Source: Agaribacillus aureus (GTDB lineage: Bacteria; Bacteroidota; Bacteroidia; Cytophagales; Cyclobacteriaceae). Taken from it: a DNA stretch of 64,000 nucleotides. The translations under genes were made by a program, and so were the position numbers. The notes under the pieces were generated by a model that did no database searches, was not told where the DNA came from, and was given only the letters and a program-made list of their open reading frames with translations. Of this stretch, positions 24,666-34,307 are shown one piece after another. The first letter of the stretch is position 1; each line of letters starts with the position of its first letter. The stretch spans positions 744,001 through 808,000 of the forward strand of contig JAUJEB010000004.1 in NCBI GenBank assembly GCA_030442055.1, read 5' to 3'.

Positions 24666-25889
24666 ATGAAAGATGGTATCGAAACACAAAAGACTTCCCC
24701 TACCCTAGAGGCAGCAATTGCCTACGTGACACGTCTGTTGAAAGAGGAGTTAACCGATGAATATAAATTTCACAGTTATGCGCACACTTTTGAGGTAGCG
24801 GATTTATGTGAAAAGATGGGGGCTTACTATCACTTACCCGACGAAGACTTTGAAAATTTATTGATATCAGCCTGGTTTCACGATACCGGCTATACCTGTT
24901 GTTACAATGGACATGAAACCACCGGCGCAGAAATAGCGGAAAAATTTCTGGCATCCAGGGGCTTTGATCCCAAAAGAATTGAGATCGTTAAGGATTTGAT
25001 AATGTCTACCAAAATAGATGCAAAACCGGCCAATCTCCTGCAGGAGATCCTCCGTGATGCTGATATTCAACACGTTGGCAGGAAGAATTTCTTTGTAAAG
25101 GGGCAGTTGCTTCGGGAAGAGTGGCAGTCGATACTCGGCCATACCTTTAACGATCTTGAATGGGAGCTAACCCAGTACAAATTTTTAACTACTAGTCAGT
25201 TTCTAACAAAATACACCAAAGAGAAGTTTAAATCCAGAAAGAAAAAAAATATTGAAAAACAAGAAGCCATACTATACAAACTCTACGACGCAAAAAGTAA
25301 ATTACCGGATACCGGCAAAACGGGACGAGGTACCGAGACCATGTATAGAGTCAGTTATCGCAACCATATCAACCTGTCGGCCATTGCGGACCGAAAGGCC
25401 AATATGATGATGAGTATCAACACCCTTATTTTATCTGCTATCATTGCCATAGCCGGCTCCGGTTTTGCCATGGTAGGCGGGCAGCGGGTTGAATATTACC
25501 GTTTTGGCATTCCTATCGCCGTTTTGCTCTTAACCAGTCTTGGATCCGTCATTTTTGCCATTTTATCGGCAAAACCAAATGTTACCCACAATCTGGCCAG
25601 TGCTATCAGACTAAAAGAGCGGAAAAGCAGCATTTTGTATTTTGGCAATTTCACGCAGATGCCCCTGCAGGATTACCTGACAGATATGGAAACATTAAGA
25701 AGAGATAATAAACTTCTCTATGATAATATGTCTACGGATCTTTATTATCTGGGCCTGGTTTTAAAGAAAAAATTTAAATTATTGCAGGCCTCTTATACCG
25801 TATTTATGGCGGGTCTCATCCTGGCGGTTGTAATGCTTATATTAATACTTATTTACAGCAAATACATTTCAGAAAGTCCGATTCTCTGA
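24666..25889 (+). CDS. HD-domain phosphohydrolase fused to Pycsar-effector-type (PycTM) membrane domain
   Basis: 407 residues. The N-terminal HD domain has the metal ligands in order: H40 (YAHTFEV), H72-D73 (AWFHDTGY), H83 (GHETTGAE) and D133 (LRDADIQHV). After a basic linker comes a PycTM-like segment beginning at YRVSYRNHINLSAIADRKANMM (about 228-249), with helices at about 250-270 and 281-301 and a last one at about 378-398. PycTM proteins are membrane-damaging effectors of the cyclic-pyrimidine anti-phage systems called Pycsar; HD proteins often cleave nucleotides or cyclic nucleotides. No cyclase gene lies beside it, so whether it is a defence effector or a housekeeping enzyme is open. 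Confidence 0.85.
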   Translation: MKDGIETQKTSPTLEAAIAYVTRLLKEELTDEYKFHSYAHTFEVADLCEKMGAYYHLPDEDFENLLISAWFHDTGYTCCYNGHETTGAEIAEKFLASRGFDPKRIEIVKDLIMSTKIDAKPANLLQEILRDADIQHVGRKNFFVKGQLLREEWQSILGHTFNDLEWELTQYKFLTTSQFLTKYTKEKFKSRKKKNIEKQEAILYKLYDAKSKLPDTGKTGRGTETMYRVSYRNHINLSAIADRKANMMMSINTLILSAIIAIAGSGFAMVGGQRVEYYRFGIPIAVLLLTSLGSVIFAILSAKPNVTHNLASAIRLKERKSSILYFGNFTQMPLQDYLTDMETLRRDNKLLYDNMSTDLYYLGLVLKKKFKLLQASYTVFMAGLILAVVMLILILIYSKYISESPIL

Positions 25890-25948
25890 ACCGGCACCAC
25901 ATTTATCTTACCAACTAATTAATATAATCTCCGTGCCGGCGCCATAAA

Positions 25949-26479
25949 CTATACCTTGGGCCGAAATGGCTTCACGACGGACTCATTACATTCCAGGTAA
26001 GGCCCTTCAACCAGATCGATACAATAGGGAATGGCAGGAAAAACCGCATCCAGGCACTCGCGAATAGCCTTGGGTTTGCCAGGAAGGTTAACAATGAGTG
26101 TATTGTTTCTGATACCGGCGGTTTGTCTGGATAGAATGGCCGTAGGGACATATTTGAGACTTTCCTGGCGCATTAGTTCGCCAAATCCCGGCATCATTTT
26201 CTGGCACACGGCCTCCGTAGCCTCGGGGGTAACATCCCTTTTGGCTGGTCCGGTACCTCCGCTGGTGACAATAAGGCAACAACCCTGTTCATCAGCCATT
26301 TCAATCATTTTTGCAGCTATCTGGTTCTCCTCGTCGGGGATGACCGCATATACTGCTTCCCACGAAGAAATCAAGTACTCTTTCAGCGTAGCTACAATAG
26401 CCTTACCGGGAATATCTTCATAAATTCCCTTGCTGGCGCGGTCAGAAACATTGATAATGCCAATTTTGATCTTATCCAT
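25949..26479 (-). CDS. mogA: Molybdopterin adenylyltransferase MogA
   Basis: 176 residues, complete MogA/MoaB fold: IGIINVSDRASKGIYEDIPG at the N-terminus, LIVTSGGTGPAKRDVTPEAT (nucleotide and pterin loop) and LIVNLPGKPKAIRECLDAVFPAIP. It adenylates molybdopterin before molybdate insertion. It lies 6 bp downstream of trhO on the same strand, so the two are probably co-transcribed. The window holds a Mo-enzyme client, MsrP, but no other moa/moe genes. Confidence 0.9.
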   Translation of the reverse strand: MDKIKIGIINVSDRASKGIYEDIPGKAIVATLKEYLISSWEAVYAVIPDEENQIAAKMIEMADEQGCCLIVTSGGTGPAKRDVTPEATEAVCQKMMPGFGELMRQESLKYVPTAILSRQTAGIRNNTLIVNLPGKPKAIRECLDAVFPAIPYCIDLVEGPYLECNESVVKPFRPKV

Positions 26480-26485
26480 ATATCT

Positions 26486-27517
26486 CTATTTCTTATAAAG
26501 CAATTTTTCTGATCTGCCTTTGCGATAGATTTGCTGTCCCTTTTTTACGCCTTTTCTCAGCGCCTTTTTCTTTACTTCGGGAAGATTAATGATTTCCTTG
26601 CACTCATTGGAGCAACAGCTTTGATACTTTTCAGCACATTCATCACATTGAATAAAAAGCAGGTGGCAACCTTCATTTCGACAGTTGGTATGTGTATCGC
26701 ACGGCTTGCCGCACTGGTGGCATCGGCTGATTATTTCGTCGGAAATCCTTTCTCCTAACCTTTCGTCAAATACAAAGTTTTTACCTTTGAATTTATTGGT
26801 CAATCCCTTCTCCCTGACTTGTCTGGCATATTCAATGATGCCACCTTCCAATTGATAAACCTGCTTGAACCCCTTATGTTTATAATAGGCGCTGGCCTTC
26901 TCACACCGAATTCCCCCGGTGCAATACATAACCAGCGGGCGATCTTTTTTATCCTTCAATTGCGCTTCTACGGTACTTAAAGCTTCTCTGAAGGTATCAA
27001 CATCAGGGGTAATTGCCTTTTCAAAATGACCGACCTCACTCTCATAATGATTCCGCATGTCCACCACAATAGTATCTTCACGGTCCGTCAATTTGTTAAA
27101 ATTTTCTGCATCGAGATGAATGCCCTTATCGGTTACATCAAAGGTGTCGTCTTCAAGCCCGTCAGCTACGATTTTATTTTTGGTAATGATTTTTAGCTTA
27201 AAAAAAGATTTACCGTCATCCTCAATGGCTATATTCAGGCGAATATTTTCCAGAAAAGTGACTTCCTTTAGCTTGTCTTTAAATACCTCGAAATTTGCCT
27301 CGGGCACACTTATCTGAGCATTTACACCTTCAGAGGCTACATAAATCCTCCCTAACACACCAATAGGCGCCAGCAATGTATAAAAGTGATCTCTGAAAAG
27401 ATCCGGGTTTCCAATATGTGCATATTGATAGAATGACAATGTGACTCTCGTGATAGAATCCTGCCGCATTTTTTCCTTTAATTCCTTTCCGTTGACCCGA
27501 TTATGTAAATGTTTCAT
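26486..27517 (-). CDS. trhO: tRNA uridine(34) hydroxylase TrhO (rhodanese-like)
   Basis: 343 residues of the YceA/TrhO family: MKHLHNRVNGKELKEKM at the start, an N-terminal acylphosphatase-like part (ASEGVNAQIS), then a rhodanese domain with the active-site loop CTGGIRCEKAS and YQLEGGIIEYA, and a C-terminal cysteine-rich segment (CHQCGKPCDTHTNC) that likely binds zinc. TrhO makes 5-hydroxyuridine at tRNA position 34 in an oxygen-dependent reaction. mogA follows after 6 bp. Confidence 0.93.
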   Translation of the reverse strand: MKHLHNRVNGKELKEKMRQDSITRVTLSFYQYAHIGNPDLFRDHFYTLLAPIGVLGRIYVASEGVNAQISVPEANFEVFKDKLKEVTFLENIRLNIAIEDDGKSFFKLKIITKNKIVADGLEDDTFDVTDKGIHLDAENFNKLTDREDTIVVDMRNHYESEVGHFEKAITPDVDTFREALSTVEAQLKDKKDRPLVMYCTGGIRCEKASAYYKHKGFKQVYQLEGGIIEYARQVREKGLTNKFKGKNFVFDERLGERISDEIISRCHQCGKPCDTHTNCRNEGCHLLFIQCDECAEKYQSCCSNECKEIINLPEVKKKALRKGVKKGQQIYRKGRSEKLLYKK

Positions 27518-27533
27518 TTCGCAAGAACAATTA

Positions 27534-27836
27534 TTATCTCTTTGTATTTAAATTTGCTTTCATGCCCACTCCGACCGTTGACCTGTCAGCTTCTTCCTTT
27601 TTTGGTACTGGATCATATCCATGCCCTCCCCAAGGGTGACACCTGGAAAACCTTTTGATGGCCAGCCAAACTCCTTTTAATGGCCCCCACTCCCTGATAG
27701 CCTCCACACCGTATTGAGAACAAGTCGGTGTATACCGGCAGTTGGCTCCCAACAGTGGGGAAATGGCCAGTTGATAAAACCGGATCAATCCGGTAAAGAA
27801 TGCACTCAATATCCGATTTACCATGTATTTGATCAA
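27534..27836 (-). CDS. yidD: Membrane protein insertion efficiency factor YidD
   Basis: 100 residues with the whole YidD signature: [30 protein letters not shown] and [14 protein letters not shown]. The protein is a small amphipathic membrane-surface factor aiding the Sec/YidC insertion path. In many genomes it lies by rnpA and yidC; here it sits just upstream of trhO on the same strand instead. The basic, polar C-terminal tail is typical. Confidence 0.95.
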   Translation of the reverse strand: MIKYMVNRILSAFFTGLIRFYQLAISPLLGANCRYTPTCSQYGVEAIREWGPLKGVWLAIKRFSRCHPWGGHGYDPVPKKEEADRSTVGVGMKANLNTKR

Positions 27837-28047
27837 TTTAAGCCCGGTTCCGGACTGCGATTAAATCGATTCCCCCAAAATTAATTATTTTTGACCAATT
27901 CATTTTAAGATTTGGAATATTAGAATTTCGAAATCAAACACTAAAACAGTTAAGTTGCCGGATGTATCAACAATTGGCTTAAATAATCGTTAGCAATTTT
28001 GGAGATCATTTGTAACTTACGCAAGTTCAAAGTTGGAATCAGCTTCT

Positions 28048-30132
28048 ATGCAACAAGCAAAATTATTATTTGAGTATTCACCCTGGTTTATCTTTTTGTG
28101 TCTTGCCCTGGGGGCTTTCTACGCCTTTTTGCTTTATCAAAAAGAAGGGCCATGGGGTAAAAAGATAAACTATTCACTGGCCGTATTAAGATTCCTGCTT
28201 GCCAGCACTTTGGCTTTTTTATTGATAGGGCCATTTCTGAGGCAGGTAAACAATACGATAGAAAAGCCGTCCTATGTATTTGCCGTTGATAACTCCGCCT
28301 CTATCAGGGCCATGGTAGACAGCAGCGAGTTGAAACAAATTATAGATAATATTGCCGGCATAAAAGATCAGGTCACAACGCAAAATTACGCGACCGCTGT
28401 CAGGTCATTCAGTAACACCGAGGTGGACCCCACCAAAGACAACATCACGTTTGATTATCAGAGCACGGATTTGGATGGTATGCTAAAAAAAATTCAGGCT
28501 GATTATGAGGGGCGCAGCCTGGCAGGTGTTATTTTGCTTAGTGACGGCATCTACAATCAAGGCGTCTCCCCTACGTTTTCACCCTATAAATTTCCTGTAT
28601 ATGCAATTGGGGTTGGTGATACAATACCTAAAGCCGACATCAATGTCAATGCTATCTATTACAACAAAATAGCCTATCAGGGCAACAAGTTTCCCATATT
28701 GACGGAGATTGTCTCCAATGGTCTGTCAGGTAAAACAATCCAGGTCAATATCTCACAGGGCGGTAAGACGCTGGCTTCAAAAAGTCTTACCTTGAAAAGC
28801 AATAATACTCTGGACGAAGTGGAATTATTTGTAGAGGCCAAAAACAATGGGCTGCAACACTACCAGGTGACGGTTTCGGAAGTGGCCGGTGAATTTACAG
28901 CCGAAAATAACAGACGTGATGCCTACATAGATATTATTGAGGGAAAAGAAAAAGTGTTGCTGATAGGGAGGGCACCCCACCCCGATATCAAGGTCATTAG
29001 AAATGCCATCACCAAAAATGACAACTACGAATTTATTCTCCACATACCCGGCCTTAACACTTTCAAAAAAGATAAATATGACCTGGTAATTTTCCATCAG
29101 ATACCCGATGTCTCCAATACGGCGCAGCGTTTGATGGAAGATTTTCTAGCAGAAGGAGTGGCTACCTGGTTTATCATTGGCGGCCAAAGCAATCTTGACT
29201 ATTTCAACAGGGTCAACGGGATATTGGAATTCGAGTCGGGCAGCTGGCAAACCGACCGGGTAACACCGGCGTTTAATCCGGATTTTCAAAGATTTATTTA
29301 CGATCCTGCTTACCAGGGGCAGCTCAATCAGTTTTCGCCAATTATTGTCCCTTACAGCGAGATAAATATTAAGCCTGACGCTCAGGTGGTTCTTTATCAA
29401 AGGGTAGGCAGTATTGTCACCAAAAAGCCGCTGCTGGCTATCAGAAATGAAGATGATAAAAAACTTGGTGTATTGCTGGGTGAGGGATTCTGGCAGTGGC
29501 GAATTCAGGAATTTGCCAACAATCAGAATCATGAATCTTTTGATGATCTGATATCCAAGATTATTCAATACCTCTCGTCTAAAGAAGACAAAAGAAAGTT
29601 TAAGGTATATCCAATAAACAATGAGGTGTACGATACGGAAAGTGTGGTTTTTGAAACCGAAATTTATAACAATATTTATGAAAGGATTTACGATCAGGAA
29701 ATTGATCTGACCATTACCGATGAAAACAATACGCAGCAAAAGTTTACCTATAACATCAGTGCCAATAATTCAAGATATACCGTCACCGGGCTGCCTCATG
29801 GTATTTATAAATATTATGCTTCTACTGTCCTCGATGGTAAAAAAGAGGCCAGTGCCGGGGAGTTTACGGTAAAGGCGTTGCAAATTGAAGACTTAAACCT
29901 CACAGCCAATCATCAACTGTTGCGTTCTTTATCCATTCAAAACGGCGGTAAATTTTATTATCCGGACCAACTAAACCAATTGGCCGACGATCTTTCCAAC
30001 CAGAGAGTACAGGGCATCATTCGTTCCAGCGAGGCTTACCTCCCAATTATTAACCTCCCCTGGCTGTTTTTTCTTCTGGTCACCCTGGTTAGTGTTGAAT
30101 GGTTTACCAGAAAATACAATGGAGGGTACTGA
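28048..30132 (+). CDS. Membrane-anchored VWA-domain protein
   Basis: About 694 residues from the ATG at 28048; a TTG five codons earlier is less likely. Two N-terminal helices (about 12-30 and 42-62) are followed by a von Willebrand factor A domain with a MIDAS motif (VDNSASI) and LLSDGIYNQG, then a glutamine-amidotransferase-like region (KEKVLLIGRAPHPDIKVI, TWFIIGGQSN) and a last helix (LPWLFFLLVTLVSVEWF). Similar proteins in Bacteroidota are of unknown role, often near MoxR/BatA genes; none are adjacent here. Confidence 0.82.
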   Translation: MQQAKLLFEYSPWFIFLCLALGAFYAFLLYQKEGPWGKKINYSLAVLRFLLASTLAFLLIGPFLRQVNNTIEKPSYVFAVDNSASIRAMVDSSELKQIIDNIAGIKDQVTTQNYATAVRSFSNTEVDPTKDNITFDYQSTDLDGMLKKIQADYEGRSLAGVILLSDGIYNQGVSPTFSPYKFPVYAIGVGDTIPKADINVNAIYYNKIAYQGNKFPILTEIVSNGLSGKTIQVNISQGGKTLASKSLTLKSNNTLDEVELFVEAKNNGLQHYQVTVSEVAGEFTAENNRRDAYIDIIEGKEKVLLIGRAPHPDIKVIRNAITKNDNYEFILHIPGLNTFKKDKYDLVIFHQIPDVSNTAQRLMEDFLAEGVATWFIIGGQSNLDYFNRVNGILEFESGSWQTDRVTPAFNPDFQRFIYDPAYQGQLNQFSPIIVPYSEINIKPDAQVVLYQRVGSIVTKKPLLAIRNEDDKKLGVLLGEGFWQWRIQEFANNQNHESFDDLISKIIQYLSSKEDKRKFKVYPINNEVYDTESVVFETEIYNNIYERIYDQEIDLTITDENNTQQKFTYNISANNSRYTVTGLPHGIYKYYASTVLDGKKEASAGEFTVKALQIEDLNLTANHQLLRSLSIQNGGKFYYPDQLNQLADDLSNQRVQGIIRSSEAYLPIINLPWLFFLLVTLVSVEWFTRKYNGGY

Positions 30133-30193
30133 ACCGAAGGCTGAATTATCCTATTAAACCGACGAATTTACACTAAACCCGGAGCTATTTAAT

Positions 30194-31591
30194 TCAAGAC
30201 GCAACACTGTCCCAAGGACCGGTAATGGCCAATGTCAAACCAGCTCCCTGGATATTTACAAATAGTGTCTTTCCGGAAGGCGAAAAAGTGGCGCCGGCGA
30301 ATTCTGTTTCGTAACCTACGTTTTTAGCAAATTGATAAAACTTCCCTTTGGGAGTCAGTCCCACGATGGAAGGTGATGTGTTGTCCTCACACAAGATAAT
30401 GTCTCCCCAGGGCGCGACTGTTAAATTATCACAATTTCTCACCACATTGGTATCGTTGGGTTCAGCAAATAATTCCAGGTGACCGGGATTATCTATTTCC
30501 CTGGCCGTGCCTTCATCTTCGCTGGGAATATACCGGAATACCTGTCCCTGCGAAATATATCCTCCATTCGTGCAAGCAAAGTAACATTCATTTGTTCCAA
30601 ACCATATCCCTTCTCCCCTGGCAAAGCGTGCGGCGCCCGCGTCAAAGCCTCGATATCTCAGATCATCCTTGGGTGACTGGATGTCTTCCAAATCAATCCA
30701 GCTGACGGGCATTTTTTGCCCAATTGGAAATTTTTCACCATCCAAACCATCCCAATTTCTTGTATCCACACTTTTTTGATCCTTGATTGCCAGGGCCTGA
30801 AGTACGCCGCCTTTCGACAGTTGCCCTTTCTCATGAGGAATGTAGCGATAAATCAGGCCATCACCACGATCTTCGGTTTGATAGACAATACTGGTCTTGG
30901 GGTCTACCGCCACTGCTTCATGGTTAAATCTTCCCATGGCCTTCAGCGGCTCCGGTTTCACCGGACCAGGCCCTAACGTTACGGGAACTTCAAAAGGATA
31001 GCCATGATCTCTTTCCAGGACATCACCTGCGACACGCACATCCTCTTCGCATGAAATCCAACTATTCCACGGGGTAGGTCCTCCAGCACAATTCCTGATC
31101 GTTCCCGCCAGGCTCAAAAATTGTTTTTCAATTTTTTGCTTGTCCTCATTAAATATAAAAGTGGTGGTTCCTCCCAAACAAGGCATTTCTCCCCTGCCAA
31201 AGTCGTACAAATCTTCTTTGCGCAGTTTTTTTACTAACTTATTTTTTTTGCCATACGGCCCAAGTTTGGTGGTATCAGGACTAATCTCGTGGTTTCTTAT
31301 TACCACTGTTTCGTTTCCCGGTCCCAAAAAAGTAGCCATACCATCCGGTAAGCCAGGCAACCTCAGGCCGTCATCCATAACCTGCTTTGCCTTTGATATA
31401 ATCTTATAGCTAAATCCCTTAGGCAAATTTAATACTCCTTTCGGGTCATCTACCAGCGGGCCGTAACCTCCGCTGACGCGTTGATGAGAGGGTATGCCTG
31501 CATTGTTTACAAAATGATGAAGTCCTGAAAACCCCACACTGACCATACCTGCCAGCTTAATAAACTTTCTTCGGGAATTGGAAATTGTCAT
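30194..31591 (-). CDS. PhoX-family (DUF839) exported protein
   Basis: 465 residues. A twin-arginine signal (SRRKFIKLAGMVSVG) precedes the PhoX-like beta-propeller, with blocks GPLVDDPKGVLNLPKGFSYK, CAGGPTPWNSWISCEEDV, GRFNHEAVAVDPKT and CDNLTVAPWGDIILCEDN. PhoX enzymes are Ca/Fe-dependent alkaline phosphatases exported folded by Tat; the conserved Cys and acidic residues are present. Some members of this broad family are not phosphatases, so the activity is probable rather than proven. It is divergent to the alkyltransferase-like gene. Confidence 0.85.
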   Translation of the reverse strand: MTISNSRRKFIKLAGMVSVGFSGLHHFVNNAGIPSHQRVSGGYGPLVDDPKGVLNLPKGFSYKIISKAKQVMDDGLRLPGLPDGMATFLGPGNETVVIRNHEISPDTTKLGPYGKKNKLVKKLRKEDLYDFGRGEMPCLGGTTTFIFNEDKQKIEKQFLSLAGTIRNCAGGPTPWNSWISCEEDVRVAGDVLERDHGYPFEVPVTLGPGPVKPEPLKAMGRFNHEAVAVDPKTSIVYQTEDRGDGLIYRYIPHEKGQLSKGGVLQALAIKDQKSVDTRNWDGLDGEKFPIGQKMPVSWIDLEDIQSPKDDLRYRGFDAGAARFARGEGIWFGTNECYFACTNGGYISQGQVFRYIPSEDEGTAREIDNPGHLELFAEPNDTNVVRNCDNLTVAPWGDIILCEDNTSPSIVGLTPKGKFYQFAKNVGYETEFAGATFSPSGKTLFVNIQGAGLTLAITGPWDSVAS

Positions 31592-31682
31592 GCTTAATTC
31601 AATTAATTTCGGGCAATTTAGCTAAATTAACTCTTTTATTGATAATCGGCCTTAAACTTAATGAATTAATAATACCGAAACA

Positions 31683-32018
31683 TTGAAGAAAGAAAAAGGA
31701 CAATTTTTTAAAGACGTTTATGAGGTAGTAAAGCTGGTCCCTTATGGCAGGGTTACGTCCTATGGTGCCATTGCCCGCTACCTCGGAGCAAGCGGAAGTG
31801 CCCGAATGGTGGGCTGGGCTTTAAACGGGGCCGGTAAATATCCGTCAGTTCCGGCCCATCGGGTGGTTAACAGTAAAGGCATACTTTCAGGCAGGGCTCA
31901 TTTTGGCTCTTCAGACGAAATGAAAAACCAACTGGAGGCCGAGGGAGTAAAAGTAAAAGGTGACAAGATCACCAATTTTGCCGAATGTTTCTGGGATCCT
32001 GGCACGGAATTATTATAA
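31683..32018 (+). CDS. Alkyltransferase-like protein (ATL), MGMT family without active cysteine
   Basis: 111 residues starting at TTG (KKEKGQFFKDVYEVVKLVPYGRVTSYG). It matches the MGMT C-terminal domain, but the PCHRV active-site motif reads VPAHRV (A58), so it cannot accept an alkyl group. ATL proteins bind O6-alkylguanine and flag it for nucleotide excision repair. GYPAxHRV-type flanks (GAGKYPSVPAHRVVNSKG) and GSARMVGWALN are intact. Likely monocistronic. Confidence 0.92.
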   Translation: MKKEKGQFFKDVYEVVKLVPYGRVTSYGAIARYLGASGSARMVGWALNGAGKYPSVPAHRVVNSKGILSGRAHFGSSDEMKNQLEAEGVKVKGDKITNFAECFWDPGTELL

Positions 32019-32452
32019 CCTTTTTGTTTAAACACCACTATTTCGCCGTTGAGGTCAGGGTTAGAAAATACTTTTTTTAATTTTTTTTAAAAAAACTTAC
32101 ATGCCCTAAAAAATTCCATAACCAGAAGGTTTTTAACACTTTACCAAGCAGTCAGCATACATTTCGGCATCCAAATCAGCGCTATGACTTCACTTTCGGT
32201 TTTGATATTACAAAATAAAATCTGTACATTAGCATTCGAATTTGTACTATTTCACTAAAAAAATAGACTAATTCAACACAAAAACTGTAAAAAACTGACC
32301 CTTCTTTAGCCCGGATTTGAAATTGTCAAGTGGGCACACCTAGTTATAAAAGCATGTAATTTTCTTTCCCTAATTGTTATTTCGGGGAAAAATTATTGAA
32401 TATGCCTGAAATTATGACTAACTAAATTTAATCTAATATTACCAAGCGTCTT
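32019..32452. other. 434-bp AT-rich intergenic region
   Basis: Nothing gene-like found. It contains long A and T runs (near 32070-32095), which could include a terminator for the ATL gene. No recognised promoter box precedes the next small lipoprotein. Confidence 0.45.
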
Positions 32453-32671
32453 ATGAAAAAGTTATTAGCCGTGGTATTCATAGCCTTGATCATGCTTTCT
32501 TCTTGTGGCAGAAGGGTATATTTAAATGAATCCAACAAAATTACAGTGAGTAAAAAGAAAACAATGTCGCCAAGACCCAGGGCCAGTTCCGATGTATGGA
32601 TTGCCCTTTTGATAGCTGTGCCTAACCTGATATTTTTTGGCAGCACTATTTCTGATCAAAACGGTCATTAG
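32453..32671 (+). CDS. Small lipoprotein
   Basis: 72 residues, MKKLLAVVFIALIMLSSCGRRVYL with a clear lipobox (C18), a basic middle (SKKKTMSPRPRA) and a C-terminal hydrophobic segment (VWIALLIAVPNLIFF). The combination of an N-terminal lipid anchor and a second membrane-like helix is odd. Family not recognised. Confidence 0.6.
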   Translation: MKKLLAVVFIALIMLSSCGRRVYLNESNKITVSKKKTMSPRPRASSDVWIALLIAVPNLIFFGSTISDQNGH

Positions 32672-32764
32672 ATTTGGTTTTATGCAAGATAAGTTTCTTC
32701 CTTTTAATGCAACGCGGAACCTCTTTCACAATTAAAAAACTACCGAAACCTAAATTACCTATAC

Positions 32765-34237
32765 CTATACTTTCGCATTATTAGAGAAGGAGCTTATCAA
32801 CCATAATCCCAATAAAGTTAAAAAGCCGTTAACGATCAGAATAAAAAAACCAAAGCTAAACCCTGAAAACCATGCAGCGGAATTGGCGTCAAGAATGACG
32901 GAGATAACCGGTGCAGCCACACACACATAAGGTGTATATTTATCGACAACCTTGCCTTTAAAGAATAAACCAAAGGCATACAGCCCCAGCAAAGGCCCGT
33001 AAGTATAGCCCGCCACCTTAAAAATTGCGCTGATAACGCTTTGGTCATTAACCGCCTTGAAAACCAGGATGATCAAAAAGATCAACAAGGAAAAACCAAT
33101 ATGTACTTTCTGCCTGATTTTCTTTTTACTTGTCTCACTTCTGGGCGCCTTTCCATCTTTGTGATCGAAGTTCAAAAAATCAACGCAAAATGAGGTGGTA
33201 AGTGCCGTCAAAGCAGAATCGGCGCTGGAATACGCTGCGGCAATAATTCCCAGTAAAAAAATAATTCCGGCAAAAGTGCTAAAATTATTCAGCGCTAAAA
33301 CGGGATATAAATCATCGGAATTAGCCGGTATCGCTATGCCGGATTGTTCGGCATAAATATAGAGCATGGCCCCTAATCCAAGAAACAGTAAATTGACAAA
33401 GGCAAATACCACACTAAACCAAAAAATATTTTTCTGCGCATCTTTCAGGTTACGGCAGGTCAGGTGCTTCTGCATCATATCCTGGTCAAGTCCCATCATG
33501 ACAATAGAAATGAAAGCGCCTGCTAAGAATTGTTTGAAAAAGTTTTTGCCATCCTTTAGATCCCAGAAAAACATCTGGGAGTACTCGCTTTGTTCAATGG
33601 TATTGATCAGGGCACCGGTACTCAGGTCTAATCTGTCCTTAATGAGCCAGATGCTGATAGCAACAGCGGCTAGTATAAACAGCGTTTGCAACGTGTCAGT
33701 CCAGACAATAGTTTTAATGCCTCCCCTGAATGTATAGAGCCAGATCAATAAAATGGTAATCGCTACAGTAACCGCAAAAGGAATATTCCAGGCATCAAAT
33801 AAAGCGATTTGCAAAACCCCTGCCACTAGAAATAAGCGAAATGACGCGCCAATAGTCCGGGACAGCAGGAAAAAAAATGCACCTGTTTTGTAAGACCAGA
33901 ATCCAAACCGCTGCTCGAGATACGTATAGATTGAAACCAGATTCAAACGGTAATACATCGGCATCAATACCAGCCCTATCACAGCATAACCCACCAGGTT
34001 ACCCAAGACCATCTGCATATAAGAAAACTTACTATCAGCCACCCACCCGGGTACGGAAATAAAAGTAACCCCTGATAAAGAAGCGCCAATCATTCCAAAG
34101 GCCACCAGATACCAGGGAGATTGCTTGTCAGCCGTAAAAAAGGTGCTGGTATTTGCATTCTTCGAAGTTAATTGAGAAATTAATATGAGAATTAAGAAGT
34201 AAATTCCTATGACTGAAAGAACGATGGTTGGATTCAT
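32765..34237 (-). CDS. Sodium:solute symporter (SSS family)
   Basis: 490 residues with about 13 predicted helices and the SSS landmarks FGMIGASLSGVTFISVPG, RTIGASFRLFLVAGVLQ and TFRGGIKTIVWTDTLQT in the core, and AAYSSADSALTALTTSFCVD in the Na+-site region. These transporters use the sodium gradient to import sugars, amino acids, vitamins or ions. The substrate is not predictable. Its start is 70 bp from clpS on the opposite strand. Confidence 0.92.
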   Translation of the reverse strand: MNPTIVLSVIGIYFLILILISQLTSKNANTSTFFTADKQSPWYLVAFGMIGASLSGVTFISVPGWVADSKFSYMQMVLGNLVGYAVIGLVLMPMYYRLNLVSIYTYLEQRFGFWSYKTGAFFFLLSRTIGASFRLFLVAGVLQIALFDAWNIPFAVTVAITILLIWLYTFRGGIKTIVWTDTLQTLFILAAVAISIWLIKDRLDLSTGALINTIEQSEYSQMFFWDLKDGKNFFKQFLAGAFISIVMMGLDQDMMQKHLTCRNLKDAQKNIFWFSVVFAFVNLLFLGLGAMLYIYAEQSGIAIPANSDDLYPVLALNNFSTFAGIIFLLGIIAAAYSSADSALTALTTSFCVDFLNFDHKDGKAPRSETSKKKIRQKVHIGFSLLIFLIILVFKAVNDQSVISAIFKVAGYTYGPLLGLYAFGLFFKGKVVDKYTPYVCVAAPVISVILDANSAAWFSGFSFGFFILIVNGFLTLLGLWLISSFSNNAKV

Positions 34238-34273
34238 ATTAAAAATTTAAACCATAAAAATGCAAATTTTTAT

Positions 34274-34281
34274 TAATTTTG
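34274..34281 (+). promoter_or_regulatory. Promoter -7 element (TAATTTTG) of clpS
   Basis: TAnnTTTG box 26 nt before the clpS ATG. Confidence 0.5.
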
Positions 34282-34307
34282 ATAAATAATTAATTTATTT
34301 TAATAGC

